Shown here piece after piece: positions 1 through 10,195 of a stretch of DNA of 64,000 nt. This stretch comes from Verrucomicrobiales bacterium. GTDB lineage: Bacteria > Verrucomicrobiota > Verrucomicrobiia > Methylacidiphilales > JAAUTS01. How positions within the stretch are numbered: the stretch's first letter is position 1; every line of letters starts with the position of its first letter. Under the pieces are notes generated by a model. The model had not been told where the DNA came from, searched no databases, and worked only from the letters and a program-made list of their open reading frames with translations. A program made the translations under genes and the position numbers. The DNA lies in NCBI GenBank assembly GCA_031256975.1, contig JAIRPN010000002.1:1-64000 (forward strand), read 5' to 3'.

Positions 1-117
1 GGCATTGTCTGGCAGCTGGATGACAATAACCAGCTCCACCTCGACTACGAGGCCGCCTTCGGCGACAACTACGACAAACCCTGGGGTGTCAACGCAGGCT
101 TCAGGCATAAGTTCTAA
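1..117 (+). CDS. C-terminal end of an autotransporter-type outer-membrane protein (partial)
   Basis: The window opens inside a reading frame in frame 1 that gives 38 residues before TAA at 115-117. The residues alternate polar and hydrophobic and end in GFRHKF, with a terminal phenylalanine. That is the usual last strand of an outer-membrane beta-barrel, and the stretch DYEAAFGDNYDKPW fits the last hairpin of autotransporter barrels. The start and passenger domain lie outside the window, so the substrate or function cannot be given. A strong terminator follows 11 bases later. Confidence 0.6.
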   Translation, partial: GIVWQLDDNNQLHLDYEAAFGDNYDKPWGVNAGFRHKF

Positions 118-128
118 CCATTGCCAAG

Positions 129-159
129 CGCCGGAATCTCCAAGGTTCCGGCGTTTTTT
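129..159 (+). terminator. Rho-independent terminator after the autotransporter gene
   Basis: An 8-bp perfect stem, CGCCGGAA (129-136) with TTCCGGCG (146-153), encloses a 9-base loop and is followed by six T. It ends the transcript of the partial gene at the left edge. Confidence 0.9.
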
Positions 160-243
160 GTAACTAAAAGATCATCCGATTCATCCCAATTGACATTAAA
201 AAAGTATTGGCTCATTTCCTGATTGCGATTATTGTTTTTCGCC

Positions 244-1641
244 ATGCCTGAAACACAACCGGTTCAATTAACGTCGCAACAACTTGAGATTTACCGCAAG
301 GCCAAGGAAGCGGGCGACAGACAGAATTTCGACTATGCCATCACCCTGCTCAGAAGCATCGTCAGTCAGACACCGGGACATCTCGACTCGCGCCGCATGT
401 TGCGCGCCAATGAATTGTTAAAGTTCAAGGCTTCCTCCATTTTCTCCAGAAAATCCGCCGGATTGAAAGTTGCCCCCTTGCAGCTCAAGGGTAAAAGCGT
501 GGTGAAAAAATCGCCGCAGGAAGCGATGGAAATCGCCGAGGACATTCTGGCTATCGACCCAACCAGCAATGCCGGCAATGAATTGCTGGCCGAGGCTGCT
601 GAGGCGCTAGAACTGCACGATGTGGCGATTCTCGCGCACGAAACCCTCCGCGATGCCAATCCCAAGGATCTCGAAAACCTGAAAACCCTGGGCCAGATTT
701 ATCTGAAGATCAACCGCCTCGACCAGGCGCAAAATGTATTTCAGACCGCCCTGGCACTAAGCCCGAATGATGGTGAAACCTTGAAAATGCTCAAGGATTC
801 CAGCGCCATGCAGGCTTCACAAAAAGGCTCCTGGGAAAGCGGCAAGGATTTCCGCGCCTCGCTGAAGGACGAGAAGGAATCGGTCTCCTACGAACAGGCC
901 AGCAAGATTGTCAAATCAGCCGAGGCCATCGACGAGCAAATCGCCGCACTCTACGCGCAATTCGACCAAAACAATCCCAGCATCAACGTTGTCATCAAGA
1001 TTGCCGATCTGTACGAACGCAAGGACGACCTGCCTACCGCGTTGCAATGGTTTGAATATGCCTACGGCCTGACCAACAACAGCGACCCCGAACTCGACAA
1101 ACGGGTCTACAAGCTGCGCACCCTGCTGGTTGAACAGGGCTTGGTCGCCAAGAAAGCCGAACTTGCCGCCGCAACCGACGAAAACCGCGCCCAGTTGGAA
1201 CAGGAATATGCCGATTTGCAGCAACAGCAGGCCGAATTCCGCCTCAAGACCGCTCGCGAGCGTGTCGCCCGTTATCCCAACGACAAGATGTTCCGTTACG
1301 ATCTTGGCAAGGCGTTGATCGACGCCGGATTGTACAAGGAGGCCGTGCCGGAATTGCAGGAAGCGGTCAAGCAACCCGCCGTCCGTTACCAGGCGTTCAA
1401 CCTGCTCGGCGTCGCTTTCTGGAAACGCAAGATGCTCGACTTTGCCATCAAGCAATTCCAGACCGCAGCCTCGGAAATTCCCGGCATGGACGAATTGAAA
1501 AAGGAAATCATCTATAACCTCGGCTGCGTGTTGAACGAATCCGGCAAGACCGAGGAGGCCTTGAATCAGTTCAAGCTGATTTATGAAGTCGATTCCCAGT
1601 ACCGTGACGTGGCAGAACGGGTGGAGTCGTCGTACCAGTAA
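244..1641 (+). CDS. Tetratricopeptide-repeat protein
   Basis: A 465-residue soluble protein with no signal peptide. TPR-like helix pairs occur in three places: near residues 15-50, near 85-185 (for example YLKINRLDQAQNVFQTAL), and near 335-460 (LGKALIDAGLYKEAVPELQEA). Between them, around residues 290-345, is a charged Gln/Glu/Ala-rich stretch that probably forms a coiled coil. TPR proteins act as protein-binding scaffolds, and no catalytic motif is visible. I chose ATG 244; the frame is also open from TTG 223, which would add seven hydrophobic residues. The gene lies between a terminator and a large inverted repeat, so it is probably transcribed alone. The partner is unknown. Confidence 0.8.
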   Translation: MPETQPVQLTSQQLEIYRKAKEAGDRQNFDYAITLLRSIVSQTPGHLDSRRMLRANELLKFKASSIFSRKSAGLKVAPLQLKGKSVVKKSPQEAMEIAEDILAIDPTSNAGNELLAEAAEALELHDVAILAHETLRDANPKDLENLKTLGQIYLKINRLDQAQNVFQTALALSPNDGETLKMLKDSSAMQASQKGSWESGKDFRASLKDEKESVSYEQASKIVKSAEAIDEQIAALYAQFDQNNPSINVVIKIADLYERKDDLPTALQWFEYAYGLTNNSDPELDKRVYKLRTLLVEQGLVAKKAELAAATDENRAQLEQEYADLQQQQAEFRLKTARERVARYPNDKMFRYDLGKALIDAGLYKEAVPELQEAVKQPAVRYQAFNLLGVAFWKRKMLDFAIKQFQTAASEIPGMDELKKEIIYNLGCVLNESGKTEEALNQFKLIYEVDSQYRDVAERVESSYQ

Positions 1642-1656
1642 AAATTTGCGATTGAC

Positions 1657-1748
1657 GATTTACGATTTACGATTTGAGATGTTTGCAGTCATTGGCGTCC
1701 CCACAGCCGCCAATGACAAATAAAATTGCAAATCATCCATCGTAAATC
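1657..1748. repeat. Nested inverted-repeat element between the TPR and TAXI genes
   Basis: Three sets of arms nest in 92 bases. GATTTACGAT (1657-1666) pairs with ATCGTAAATC (1739-1748), GATTTG (1671-1676) with CAAATC (1729-1734), and GTCATTGGCG (1688-1697) with CGCCAATGAC (1708-1717). The left arm also holds tandem ACGATTT units. The inner hairpin is an inverted pair of the TTGGCG form of the window's dispersed motif. The element ends 2 bases before the ATG of the next gene, so it may fold in the mRNA and affect its translation, or act as a weak terminator. No T-run follows the hairpin. Confidence 0.7.
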
Positions 1749-1750
1749 CT

Positions 1751-3055
1751 ATGACCCGTTTTTTTTCTTATCTTCGCTCCCAATGGCCGCTAATCGCCGG
1801 CGTTCTGGTGGTTGCCGCCGGTTTCGCATTCTGCTGGCGCTTTGTGGACCCCGCCCCGCCCAAGGAAATCACCATCGCCGCCGGGAAGCCCAACAGCGGT
1901 TATTATTGGTGGGCGCAAAAATATGCCGAACAACTTGCCAGGCAGGGCATCAAGACCAAAATCATCGAGACCAACGGTTCGGTCGATAATCTCAAGCTGA
2001 TGCAGGACCCCGACAGCCAGGCCGACATCGCCTTCATTCAGGGAGGCAGCGTCACCGCCGCCAATCTCGATCCGGAAAACAGCCCCTTGCGTTCGCTCGC
2101 GGCGATTTACTACGAACCACTCTGGCTGTTCCACCAGCCCAATCTCACTGTTAGCGCCCTGCGCGACCTGAAAGGCAAGCGCATTGCCATCGGCCTCGAA
2201 GGCAGCGGCAGCAACCAACTTGCCGCCGAACTGCTCAAATGGAACGGGGTCACTTCACAAAACTCAACGCTAATGGCCATTTCCTCGGAAAACGCCGAGA
2301 AGGAGCTGACCGACAAAAGCATTGATGCCGTGTTCATGGTCGGCGCCACCGGCGTGCCGGTCATCAAACGTCTGGCCACCAATCCACAGGTTGTCACCCA
2401 CAGCTTCGATGACGCCGCCGCTTATGTCCGTCGCTACGATTGCCTCGACGCCGTAACCCTGCCCGCCGGAGTCATCAACATGGAAAAGAAAATTCCCGCC
2501 CGCGACATCACCCTGCTGGCCCCGGTGGCAACCTTGATCGCACGCGAGGATATTCACCCCGCCATTGTCGGCTTGGTCATGAACGCCGCCACCACGCTTC
2601 ATCACCGCCACAGCGTGCTAAGCAACAGCATCGACTTCCCTTCAACCCGTCACGCCGAACTGCCCATGCTCAAGGATTCCGCCCGTTATCTGCAAAGCGG
2701 CCCGCCTTTCCTGCAGCGTTATCTCCCCTATCACATCGCCGCCTTCATCGACCGCACCAAAATCATGCTGCTTCCCCTGCTCACGTTGCTGATTCCATTA
2801 TTCAAGATGGTCATGCCGACCTACCGCTGGTCGATGCGCCGCAACATCTGGAAATGGTACAAGAGCATCCGCAACATCGAGCGTGATTATGCGGAAGGCA
2901 AGGCCGGCAACGAGGAATTGCTCAAACGCCTGGATGAAATCGAATTACGGGTCAAAAAAACCTACGTGCCCTACACCTTCGCCTGGGAACTCTACACCTT
3001 GCGCAATCATATCATCATGATTCGCAAAATGCTGGTGGCCGAAAAAAAGTCCTGA
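1751..3055 (+). CDS. TAXI-family TRAP-type solute-binding protein, membrane-anchored
   Basis: A 434-residue protein. An N-terminal hydrophobic helix (about residues 10-30) works as signal or anchor. Residues 38-315 match the TAXI receptor fold, including ITIAAGKPNSGYYWWAQKYA and ADIAFIQGG, the pattern of TRAP-associated extracytoplasmic immunogenic proteins. A second hydrophobic segment (near 335-360) is followed by a basic, helical cytoplasmic-looking tail. These features suggest a binding domain held in the inner membrane. No TRAP permease gene is adjacent, so a transport partner would be elsewhere, or the protein is a sensor. It converges with comM, with 2 bases between the stop codons. 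Confidence 0.8.
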   Translation: MTRFFSYLRSQWPLIAGVLVVAAGFAFCWRFVDPAPPKEITIAAGKPNSGYYWWAQKYAEQLARQGIKTKIIETNGSVDNLKLMQDPDSQADIAFIQGGSVTAANLDPENSPLRSLAAIYYEPLWLFHQPNLTVSALRDLKGKRIAIGLEGSGSNQLAAELLKWNGVTSQNSTLMAISSENAEKELTDKSIDAVFMVGATGVPVIKRLATNPQVVTHSFDDAAAYVRRYDCLDAVTLPAGVINMEKKIPARDITLLAPVATLIAREDIHPAIVGLVMNAATTLHHRHSVLSNSIDFPSTRHAELPMLKDSARYLQSGPPFLQRYLPYHIAAFIDRTKIMLLPLLTLLIPLFKMVMPTYRWSMRRNIWKWYKSIRNIERDYAEGKAGNEELLKRLDEIELRVKKTYVPYTFAWELYTLRNHIIMIRKMLVAEKKS

Positions 3056-3057
3056 GC

Positions 3058-4602
3058 TCAGCCCCAGACTTGGCGGTCCAGCGTACGGTACTGCACCGCC
3101 TCACTGATGTGTTCCACATTCACCCGTTCCTGTCCGGCCAGATCGGCAATGGTTCTGGCAACCTTCAGGATCCGGTCATAAGCGCGGGCGCTCAGCTTGA
3201 GGTCATCCATGGCGTACTTCAACAAATCACGGCTTTCCTCATCCAGCGGCACATAAGACTGGATTTGTTTTGAATTCATCTGCACATTGCACCAAATGGA
3301 TTTCCCGGAAAAACGCCGGTGTTGCAATTGACGACAGGTTTCCACCCTCGCACGGATTTGCTCCGAACTTTCTCCCGTGGGCGCGGCCAACAATTGTTCG
3401 TGCTTCAACGCCGACATCTCGACATGAATGTCAATACGGTCCAGCAACGGCCCTGAAACACGGTTCAGATAACGCTGTACTGCCGCTGCGGAAACCCGTC
3501 CTTTCTGCACATCCGCCGCGCTGCCGGTCGGGGTGGGATTCATCGCCGCCACGAACATGAAACGCGACGGAAAGGTCACCGTACCCGCCGCCCGCGAAAT
3601 GGTCACCTGCCCGTCCTCCAGCGGTTGCCGCAAAACCTCCAACACCGAGCGCTTGAATTCCGGCAATTCGTCCAAGAACAGCACACCGTTGTGCGCCAGA
3701 CTCACCTCACCCGGCATCGGTTGCGCCGAACCGCCAATTAGACCAATGTCCGAAATCGTATGATGCGGTGCCCTGAAAGGTCTCGATTCCACCAGTGCCC
3801 TGCCTCCGGGCAACAGTCCCGCAACACTGTGAATTCGGGTCGTTTCCAACGCCTCCGGCAGCGACATCTTCGGCAGGATCCCCGGCAACCGTTTCGCCAG
3901 CATGCTCTTTCCTGTTCCCGGACTGCCGATCAGCAGGACATTATGTCCGCCGGCCGCGGCGATTTCCAACGCCCGCTTGACACTTTCCTGCCCCTTCACA
4001 TCGGAAAAATCCAATTCACCCTCACGGTTAGCGTCGATGAAATCCACACGATGTTCTTGTGGCGCCAGTGGCGCGTGGCCTTCCAAAAACTCAGCCGCCA
4101 ACCGCAGGCTTTTTACCGGAAATACCTTGATACCATCCACCACCGCTGCTTCCGCCGCATTTTCCCCGGGTACCAGCAAGGCCGCGTAACCCGCCTTTTT
4201 CGCCATTAGCGCGATCGGCAATACTCCTTTCACCCGACGCACCACTCCTGTCAGCGCCAATTCCCCGACCGCCAGAAAACGTCCCTCCCTCACGGGCAAT
4301 GGTTTGCACTGCCCCGACGCTGCCAGAATCCCCAAGGCCATCGGCAAGTCAAAACTCGGTCCCTCCTTGCGCAAATCCGCCGGTGCCAGGTTCACCGTCA
4401 CTTTTCCCGCCGGATGATTATAACCGCTATTCTGCAGGGCTGTCCTGACCCGGTCGCGCGATTCCTTCACCGCCGCGTCGGGTAATCCCACCACCACAAA
4501 CTCCGGCATGCCCATCGACACGATCTCGCCGACATTCACTTCCACCTCGACCGGAAACGCCTGAACGCCAACCACTGAAGCCGCTTTGATTTGTGCCAGC
4601 AT
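3058..4602 (-). CDS. comM: YifB/ComM family Mg-chelatase-like AAA ATPase
   Basis: A 514-residue protein of normal family length. The N-terminal Lon-S5-like domain (about 1-170) is followed by the AAA core with Walker A GSPGTGKSMLAKRLPG, the Walker B region HNGVLFLDELPEF and sensor motif FVAAMNPTP, then the C-terminal Mg-chelatase domain (about 410-510). In Vibrio and Haemophilus, ComM is a hexameric helicase that promotes branch migration when transforming DNA is integrated. The family is also widespread in non-competent bacteria, so presence alone does not prove competence. Its DFIDANREGELDF stretch carries one copy of the dispersed motif (4028-4033). Confidence 0.92.
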   Translation of the reverse strand: MLAQIKAASVVGVQAFPVEVEVNVGEIVSMGMPEFVVVGLPDAAVKESRDRVRTALQNSGYNHPAGKVTVNLAPADLRKEGPSFDLPMALGILAASGQCKPLPVREGRFLAVGELALTGVVRRVKGVLPIALMAKKAGYAALLVPGENAAEAAVVDGIKVFPVKSLRLAAEFLEGHAPLAPQEHRVDFIDANREGELDFSDVKGQESVKRALEIAAAGGHNVLLIGSPGTGKSMLAKRLPGILPKMSLPEALETTRIHSVAGLLPGGRALVESRPFRAPHHTISDIGLIGGSAQPMPGEVSLAHNGVLFLDELPEFKRSVLEVLRQPLEDGQVTISRAAGTVTFPSRFMFVAAMNPTPTGSAADVQKGRVSAAAVQRYLNRVSGPLLDRIDIHVEMSALKHEQLLAAPTGESSEQIRARVETCRQLQHRRFSGKSIWCNVQMNSKQIQSYVPLDEESRDLLKYAMDDLKLSARAYDRILKVARTIADLAGQERVNVEHISEAVQYRTLDRQVWG

Positions 4603-4683
4603 AGAGGCGAAAGTTTAGTCGCTAACCATCAAAAGAAAACTCCGGGTCTGTCATACTTTGTATGACAAAACCGGACAGCGCTG

Positions 4684-5808
4684 TCAGCGCCGGCTCACGA
4701 CAATTGAAACATCCGGCAAATCGCGAATCAAAGCCTCAACCAGGCTTGGCCTCAACCATTGCAAGCCCGGATGCCAGTTCGGCCGGCCCAACACCAAATG
4801 GGTCACGGCGTTATTTCTGGCAAAGGCCCCAAGAGCCTGCAGCACATTCCTGTTTTCCAGCAAAACAATGCTGCCGCCCATTTTCTGCGCCAAGTCGAGT
4901 GTCTGCGACAAAATCCGGTGGGTTTCCGAATCCAAACGACTGCCGGATTCCCGCTTGGTACGCACATAAACGGCATACCACGGCGCGTTCAGATTGGCCG
5001 CCAACCGCGAAGTGGTGCGTAGCAATATCGCGGGATCGGGCCCCCGGCTGCTCAGGGCAACCATGACCTTGCCGAGTACCTTCACCTTTTCACCATTAGC
5101 GTCCCCCTGGCGTTGGCGACGGTCCAAAAATTGGGCAATTTCATTCAGGGTGATCTCGCGCAATTGGGTCAGGTTTCTGGTGGTAAAAAAATTTTGCAAG
5201 GCCGAATCCACCACCTGCCGGGGATAAATCTTCCCGTCCTGCAAACGCGCGATTAAATCCTCGGCCTCAAGGTCGATGTTCATGATCTGGTCGGCGGTGG
5301 CGACGATATTATCGGGAATCCGTTCCTGCACCCTGACACCGGTCGATTCCTCGACAACGCCGTACAACGATTCCAAATGCTGGATATTCAAGGTGCTGAT
5401 GACATGAATCCCCGCTTCACGCAATGCCTCCACATCCTCATAACGCTTGGCATGCCGCAATCCCGGGGCATTGGTATGCGCCAGTTCATCCACCAGCACA
5501 ATGAACGGCTTGCGGCGCAACACCGCATCCAAATCCAGCTCTTTCAGCGTAATGCCGGAATGTGTCACCGTTAGCGGCGGAACAATTTCCAGCTTGCCGA
5601 TCTGGGCGATGGTTTCCGGTCGGTCATGTGGTTCGACATAACCGATCACCACATCCACACCCTGTTCGCGCAACCGGTTTCCCTCGACCAGCATGGCATA
5701 GGTCTTGCCCACGCCGGCCGAGGAACCGAGATACAATTTCAAGCGCCCCCGCCGCTGGCGGTGAATCAGTTCCAGAAAATTTTCCGGTGACGGGCGTTCC
5801 GGGTTCAT
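4684..5808 (-). CDS. kdpD: Short KdpD: N-terminal sensor and USP domains without histidine kinase
   Basis: A 374-residue protein matching the cytoplasmic N-terminal half of KdpD, which is normally near 900 residues. The KdpD domain (about 15-225) has P-loop GSSAGVGKTYAML and DELAHTNAPG, followed by a universal-stress-like domain (about 245-370; VMVALSSRG, NAPWYAVYVRTKR, THLVLGRPN). The membrane segments, HATPase and phospho-acceptor domains are absent, and no kdpE is adjacent. Short KdpD proteins are known in other phyla, so this is probably a natural form rather than a pseudogene. The KdpD USP domain binds c-di-AMP in Staphylococcus; only part of that Ser-x-Ser...Tyr pattern is visible here. 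The ATG directly follows the kdpC stop, and a dispersed motif copy spans the junction. Confidence 0.88.
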   Translation of the reverse strand: MNPERPSPENFLELIHRQRRGRLKLYLGSSAGVGKTYAMLVEGNRLREQGVDVVIGYVEPHDRPETIAQIGKLEIVPPLTVTHSGITLKELDLDAVLRRKPFIVLVDELAHTNAPGLRHAKRYEDVEALREAGIHVISTLNIQHLESLYGVVEESTGVRVQERIPDNIVATADQIMNIDLEAEDLIARLQDGKIYPRQVVDSALQNFFTTRNLTQLREITLNEIAQFLDRRQRQGDANGEKVKVLGKVMVALSSRGPDPAILLRTTSRLAANLNAPWYAVYVRTKRESGSRLDSETHRILSQTLDLAQKMGGSIVLLENRNVLQALGAFARNNAVTHLVLGRPNWHPGLQWLRPSLVEALIRDLPDVSIVVSRR

Positions 5809-5810
5809 GG

Positions 5811-6392
5811 TTAGCGTCGATCCAATTCCAAGTTCAACACTAGCACATTCACCCGCGCTTCACCAAACATTCCCAAGTCAGGGCCATCGGTGGCCTTGTC
5901 GATCAAGACCCGCAATTCCTCCATCGGGATATTGCGGGCTTTGGCCACCCGACGCGCCTGAATAGTGGCGTTTTCAGGTGAAATATGCGGATCGAGGCCG
6001 CTCCCCGAAGCGGTCACCGCGTCAGCGGGAACTTCGCTGTTAGCGTCCAGACCGTTCTCCTCACGATAGCTTTTGACGTTCGCCGCAATGTTGTCGTGTA
6101 GGCTTTGTGAGGTCGGTCCCAGATTACTGCCTGACGACGAAGCGGCATCGTAACCCTTGCCCGCCGCCGACGGGCGCGGATGGAAATAACGATCGCCAAC
6201 AAAGGCTTGTCCGATCAATTCCGATCCCACCACGCCGCCGTTGGCGTCATAAACCAGACTGCCATTGGCCTGCTTGGGAAACAATAATTGTCCCCCCGCC
6301 CAGACCAGCAACGGGTAAAGCCCGCTGCACACCAACAGCAACCCAAGGGTCACCTTTAATGAAATTGCCAACTCTTTTAATATCTTTTTCAT
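5811..6392 (-). CDS. kdpC: Potassium-transporting ATPase subunit C
   Basis: A 193-residue protein with one N-terminal membrane helix (about 12-35) and the periplasmic KdpC domain, including GQAFVGDRYFHPRPSA, SGSNLGPTSQ and GSGLDPHISPENA. KdpC contacts KdpA and KdpB and raises potassium affinity in the KdpFABC pump. It sits 10 bases after kdpB and ends in CGC-TAA at 5811, where the stop codon is part of a dispersed motif that runs straight into the kdpD start. A second in-frame copy encodes LDANSE, and a TTGGCG variant encodes YDANGG. Confidence 0.95.
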   Translation of the reverse strand: MKKILKELAISLKVTLGLLLVCSGLYPLLVWAGGQLLFPKQANGSLVYDANGGVVGSELIGQAFVGDRYFHPRPSAAGKGYDAASSSGSNLGPTSQSLHDNIAANVKSYREENGLDANSEVPADAVTASGSGLDPHISPENATIQARRVAKARNIPMEELRVLIDKATDGPDLGMFGEARVNVLVLNLELDRR

Positions 6393-6402
6393 AATTCCTC
6401 CG

Positions 6403-8415
6403 TTACGCCAAACCCAGTGCGGTAACCACCAGGTCGATTAATTTGATGCCAAGAAACGGTGCAATAATGCCCCCAAAACCGTAAATCAACAGATTGCGGC
6501 GCAAAATCAACGACGCTCCCATTGGCACGAACTTCACCCCGCGCAAGGCCAGCGGAATCAGCAGGATGATGATGATCGCATTAAAAATCACCGCGCTCAG
6601 GATCGCGCTTTGCGGGCTGTGCAATTGCATGATATTAAGAGGCGCAATTGCCGGGAACACCCCGACCAGCATCGCCGGAATAATGGCGAAATATTTCGCC
6701 ACGTCATTGGCAATGCTGAAGGTGGTCAATGAACCGCGCGTAATCAGCAACTGTTTGCCAATTTCAATGATTTCAAGCAACTTGGTAGGATTGGAATCCA
6801 AATCCACCATATTGCCGGCCTCCTTGGCGGCCTGCGTGCCGGTATTCATCGCCACACCCACATCCGCCTGGGCCAAGGCCGGTGCATCGTTGGTGCCGTC
6901 ACCAATCATCGCCACCAGCCGTCCTCCCTGTTGTTCCTTGCGGATCAAGGCCAGCTTGTCTTCCGGCTTGGCTTCCGCCAGGAAGTCATCAAGACCGGCT
7001 TCCTTGGCAATCGCCGCCGCCGTTAGCGGGTTATCGCCGGTAATCATTACCGAACGGATTCCCATCGCCCGCAATCGGGCAAAGCGTTCGACCAAGCCCT
7101 GTTTGATCACGTCCTTTAGGTAAATCACCCCCATTGCCTTGCTGTTGGCGGCCACCACCAGCGGCGTGCCACCCGAACGCGAAATCCGGTCAACTGCCGC
7201 CTGGACATCATTCGGAATCCTGCCGCCAATAAAATCGCTGATGGCGGGGGCCGAGCCCTTGCGGTACTGCCTGCCGCTGATATCCGCACCGCTCATGCGT
7301 GTCTGCGCGCTGAACGGGATAAATACCGCACCCTGCAAATCCCCCATGTCCATGCCGCGCAAGCCGAACTGTTTCGCCAGCACCACAATGCTGCGGCCTT
7401 CGGGTGTTTCGTCCGCGAGTGACGCCAATTGCGAGGCCGCCGCCAGTTCCTGCATATCGACGCCCCTGGCAGGGATAAACTCCGCCGCCTGGCGGTTCCC
7501 CAGCGTGATCGTTCCGGTCTTATCCAGCAGGATCACATCCACATCCCCCGCCGCTTCCACCGCGCGACCGCTCATCGCCAGCACATTGCGCTGCAACAAA
7601 CGGTCCATGCCCGCAATGCCGATGGCACTCAGCAAACCCCCAATGGTCGTCGGAATCAGGCAGACCAGCAAGGCCACCAGGGTCACCGTGGAAAAAGCCA
7701 CGCTGCCATACACTCCAAAAAACTTCAACGTGATGATCACCACCAAAAAGATCAGCGTTAGCGCCGACAACAGGATGGTTAGGGCAATTTCATTCGGTGT
7801 TTTCTGTCGCCTGGCGCCTTCCACCAGGCTGATCATGCGATCCAGGAAGCCCTCACCCGGATCCGCGGTAATGCGCACGGTAATCTCATCCGACAACACT
7901 CGCGTGCCCCCGGTCACCGCACTGCGGTCTCCCCCGGCCTCGCGGATCACCGGGGCGGATTCGCCGGTAATCGCCGACTCATCAACCGTCGCCGCACCGT
8001 TGACAACTTCGCCGTCGCCGGCAATCAATTCCCCTGCACCAACCACGATCACATCGTTTTTGCGCAATTGCGCCGCATCCACCGTTGTCAGATCGCCATT
8101 GGCGACCTTTTTCCGGGCGCTGATCTTCTGCCGCGAATGGCGCAGGGAATCGGCCTGCGCCTTGCCCCGCCCCTCTGCCATCGACTCGGCAAAGTTGGCG
8201 AACAACACCGTGAACAACAGCCATAGCGTGACTTGCAGGATGTAACCCAAATCATGCTGCGGGCGGAATAATTCCACCGCGCAAAGGATTGTGCCGATCA
8301 ACGTGACAAACATCACGGGATTCTTGAATTGCCTGCGCGGGTCCAGTTTAATAAGCGACTCCAATACCGCCGTCTTCAAAATGGCGGGATCGAGCAAAGT
8401 AACCGTTTTCTTCAT
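6403..8415 (-). CDS. kdpB: Potassium-transporting ATPase subunit B
   Basis: A 670-residue P-type ATPase catalytic subunit. TGESAPV forms the actuator loop, [13 protein letters not shown] holds the phosphorylated Asp, the nucleotide-binding region contains FSAQTRMSG and the KGS motif of KdpB, and the hinge reads [18 protein letters not shown] and [18 protein letters not shown]. The length is usual for the family. The enzyme couples ATP hydrolysis to potassium import through KdpA at the inner membrane. It starts 19 bases after the kdpA stop within one minus-strand operon. Dispersed motif copies lie at 7023 and 7758. Confidence 0.97.
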   Translation of the reverse strand: MKKTVTLLDPAILKTAVLESLIKLDPRRQFKNPVMFVTLIGTILCAVELFRPQHDLGYILQVTLWLLFTVLFANFAESMAEGRGKAQADSLRHSRQKISARKKVANGDLTTVDAAQLRKNDVIVVGAGELIAGDGEVVNGAATVDESAITGESAPVIREAGGDRSAVTGGTRVLSDEITVRITADPGEGFLDRMISLVEGARRQKTPNEIALTILLSALTLIFLVVIITLKFFGVYGSVAFSTVTLVALLVCLIPTTIGGLLSAIGIAGMDRLLQRNVLAMSGRAVEAAGDVDVILLDKTGTITLGNRQAAEFIPARGVDMQELAAASQLASLADETPEGRSIVVLAKQFGLRGMDMGDLQGAVFIPFSAQTRMSGADISGRQYRKGSAPAISDFIGGRIPNDVQAAVDRISRSGGTPLVVAANSKAMGVIYLKDVIKQGLVERFARLRAMGIRSVMITGDNPLTAAAIAKEAGLDDFLAEAKPEDKLALIRKEQQGGRLVAMIGDGTNDAPALAQADVGVAMNTGTQAAKEAGNMVDLDSNPTKLLEIIEIGKQLLITRGSLTTFSIANDVAKYFAIIPAMLVGVFPAIAPLNIMQLHSPQSAILSAVIFNAIIIILLIPLALRGVKFVPMGASLILRRNLLIYGFGGIIAPFLGIKLIDLVVTALGLA

Positions 8416-8434
8416 GTTTCTTTCTCCGTTGAAA

Positions 8435-10186
8435 TTAGAATAGTTTTCCGGCGGTCATCAGGAAGTGCTCCACCACCGGTCCCAGCACCAGCACCGGGAC
8501 AAAGGTCAGGGCTCCGATCAATACAACCGAGCCGACAATCAAAATCGTAAAGGTTATGCCATGCACTTGCAGGGTGCCGGCACTGGAGGGCAGAATCTTC
8601 TTGGCCCCCAAATTGCCGGCCATGGCCAGAATCAGGGCGATCATGAAGAAACGACCGACCAGCATCGCTAACGACAAAGTGTAGTTATACCAAGGCGTGT
8701 TCGCCGTTAGCCCGGCGAAGGCACTGCCGTTGTTGCCAACACAGGAACTGTAAGCATACAGGATTTCACTAAAACCATGCGGCCCCTGATTGTTTAATCC
8801 GGCCAAACCCCATTTGGATACACCGGCCCATGCCGTCAACCCCAGGATGCATATCGCCAGAACCGTCAGAATCATCACGCACATCTTCACATCGAAGGAT
8901 TCAATTTTCTTGCCGAGATATTCCGGAGTACGCCCCACCATCAATCCGGCGATGAACACCGCCAGGATCACATAGATCAGCATGCCATACAGTCCCGCTC
9001 CCACCCCACCAAAGATGACCTCGCCGGTTTGCATGTTAAATAAGGGAATCAGCCCGCCAAGCGGCGTAAAGGAATCGTGCATCGCATTCACCGCACCGCA
9101 GGAAGCATCGGTGGTAACCGTGGCGAACAAGGCGGAATTGAAAATACCGAAACGCGTTTCCTTGCCTTCCATGTTGCCATCGCTAATGGCGACACCCAGA
9201 TGCTGGTGAATCGGATTGCCCGCCGATTCAGCCCGCCAACAAACCAACACCCCGGCAATGAACAGAGTGAACATCGCCGCCCACACCGTCCAGCCGTGTT
9301 TTTGATTCCTGACCATTCGTCCAAAAGTGTAAGTCAAGGCCGCTGGGATCGCGAAAATCGACAACATCTGGAAGAAATTCGACAAGGGAGTCGGGTTCTC
9401 GTAAGGATGCGCCGCATTAGCGTTCGCATAGCCACCGCCATTAGTGCCGAGCATTTTAATGGCGATCTGCGAGGCGATCGGTCCCTGCACAATACTTTGC
9501 TCCTTGAGCTCCTGCGATTTGTTATCGGTGCCCGTCACCATTTGTGCCTGCACCAGCTGTGCGGTATCGTAGGGCTTGAAATTCTGCGGAATCCCCTGCC
9601 CGACCAAAAACAGGGCGTATACCACGCAAATGGGAAGCAACACATAGTACGTCACACGCACCAGATCGGTCCAAAAATTACCCAGTGTCTGCGACGAGGC
9701 ACGGGATAAGCCGCGAATCAAAGTCGCCGCAACGGCAATGCCCGCCGCGGCGGAGGTAAAATTATGGCTGGCCAGCGCCACCATCTGCGAGAAATACGAC
9801 ATGGTGGATTCCCCGCCGTAACTCTGCCAGTTCGTGTTGGTCAGAAAGCTCACGGCCGTGTTGAACGCCAGGTCGGTCGTCAAGTCCGGCAGGCCCTGCG
9901 GATTCAGCGGCAAATGACTCTGCCAGCGGAGACAGGCAAACGTAAACGCCAAGCCAATCAGACTGAACGCTAACAGCGAAATACCGTATTCCCGCCTGCC
10001 TTGCTCTCGCAACGGATCAATGCCGCAGCAGCGGTATGTCAACCGCTCCAGCGGACCGATGATCCGGTCGAGGAATGTTTTTCCATTAGGGGTGATGACC
10101 TGTTGCAAATACAAGCCCAAGGGCTTGGTAACCAGCAACAAGGTCCCGACAAACAGCATCAGCTGCAACCAATCGTGACCTCTCAT
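8435..10186 (-). CDS. kdpA: Potassium-transporting ATPase subunit A
   Basis: A 583-residue channel-like subunit with about ten membrane helices and the four selectivity-filter regions of the SKT superfamily: [45 protein letters not shown] and [10 protein letters not shown]. KdpA selects potassium and passes it to KdpB. It follows kdpF by 9 bases. It is slightly longer than the E. coli protein, mainly in loops. Motif copies at 8666, 9181, 9417 and 9968 are in different reading frames. Confidence 0.97.
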   Translation of the reverse strand: MRGHDWLQLMLFVGTLLLVTKPLGLYLQQVITPNGKTFLDRIIGPLERLTYRCCGIDPLREQGRREYGISLLAFSLIGLAFTFACLRWQSHLPLNPQGLPDLTTDLAFNTAVSFLTNTNWQSYGGESTMSYFSQMVALASHNFTSAAAGIAVAATLIRGLSRASSQTLGNFWTDLVRVTYYVLLPICVVYALFLVGQGIPQNFKPYDTAQLVQAQMVTGTDNKSQELKEQSIVQGPIASQIAIKMLGTNGGGYANANAAHPYENPTPLSNFFQMLSIFAIPAALTYTFGRMVRNQKHGWTVWAAMFTLFIAGVLVCWRAESAGNPIHQHLGVAISDGNMEGKETRFGIFNSALFATVTTDASCGAVNAMHDSFTPLGGLIPLFNMQTGEVIFGGVGAGLYGMLIYVILAVFIAGLMVGRTPEYLGKKIESFDVKMCVMILTVLAICILGLTAWAGVSKWGLAGLNNQGPHGFSEILYAYSSCVGNNGSAFAGLTANTPWYNYTLSLAMLVGRFFMIALILAMAGNLGAKKILPSSAGTLQVHGITFTILIVGSVVLIGALTFVPVLVLGPVVEHFLMTAGKLF

Positions 10187-10195
10187 AACAACGCG

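Noticed and set aside
4684..5808. kdpD as a pseudogene
   Set aside because: The frame ends cleanly after a complete USP domain and no kinase remnants follow; short KdpD proteins exist in other bacteria.
7139..8245. A 368-codon frame opposite kdpB
   Set aside because: Ser/Thr/Ala/Pro-rich translation without family features, wholly inside the conserved kdpB gene.
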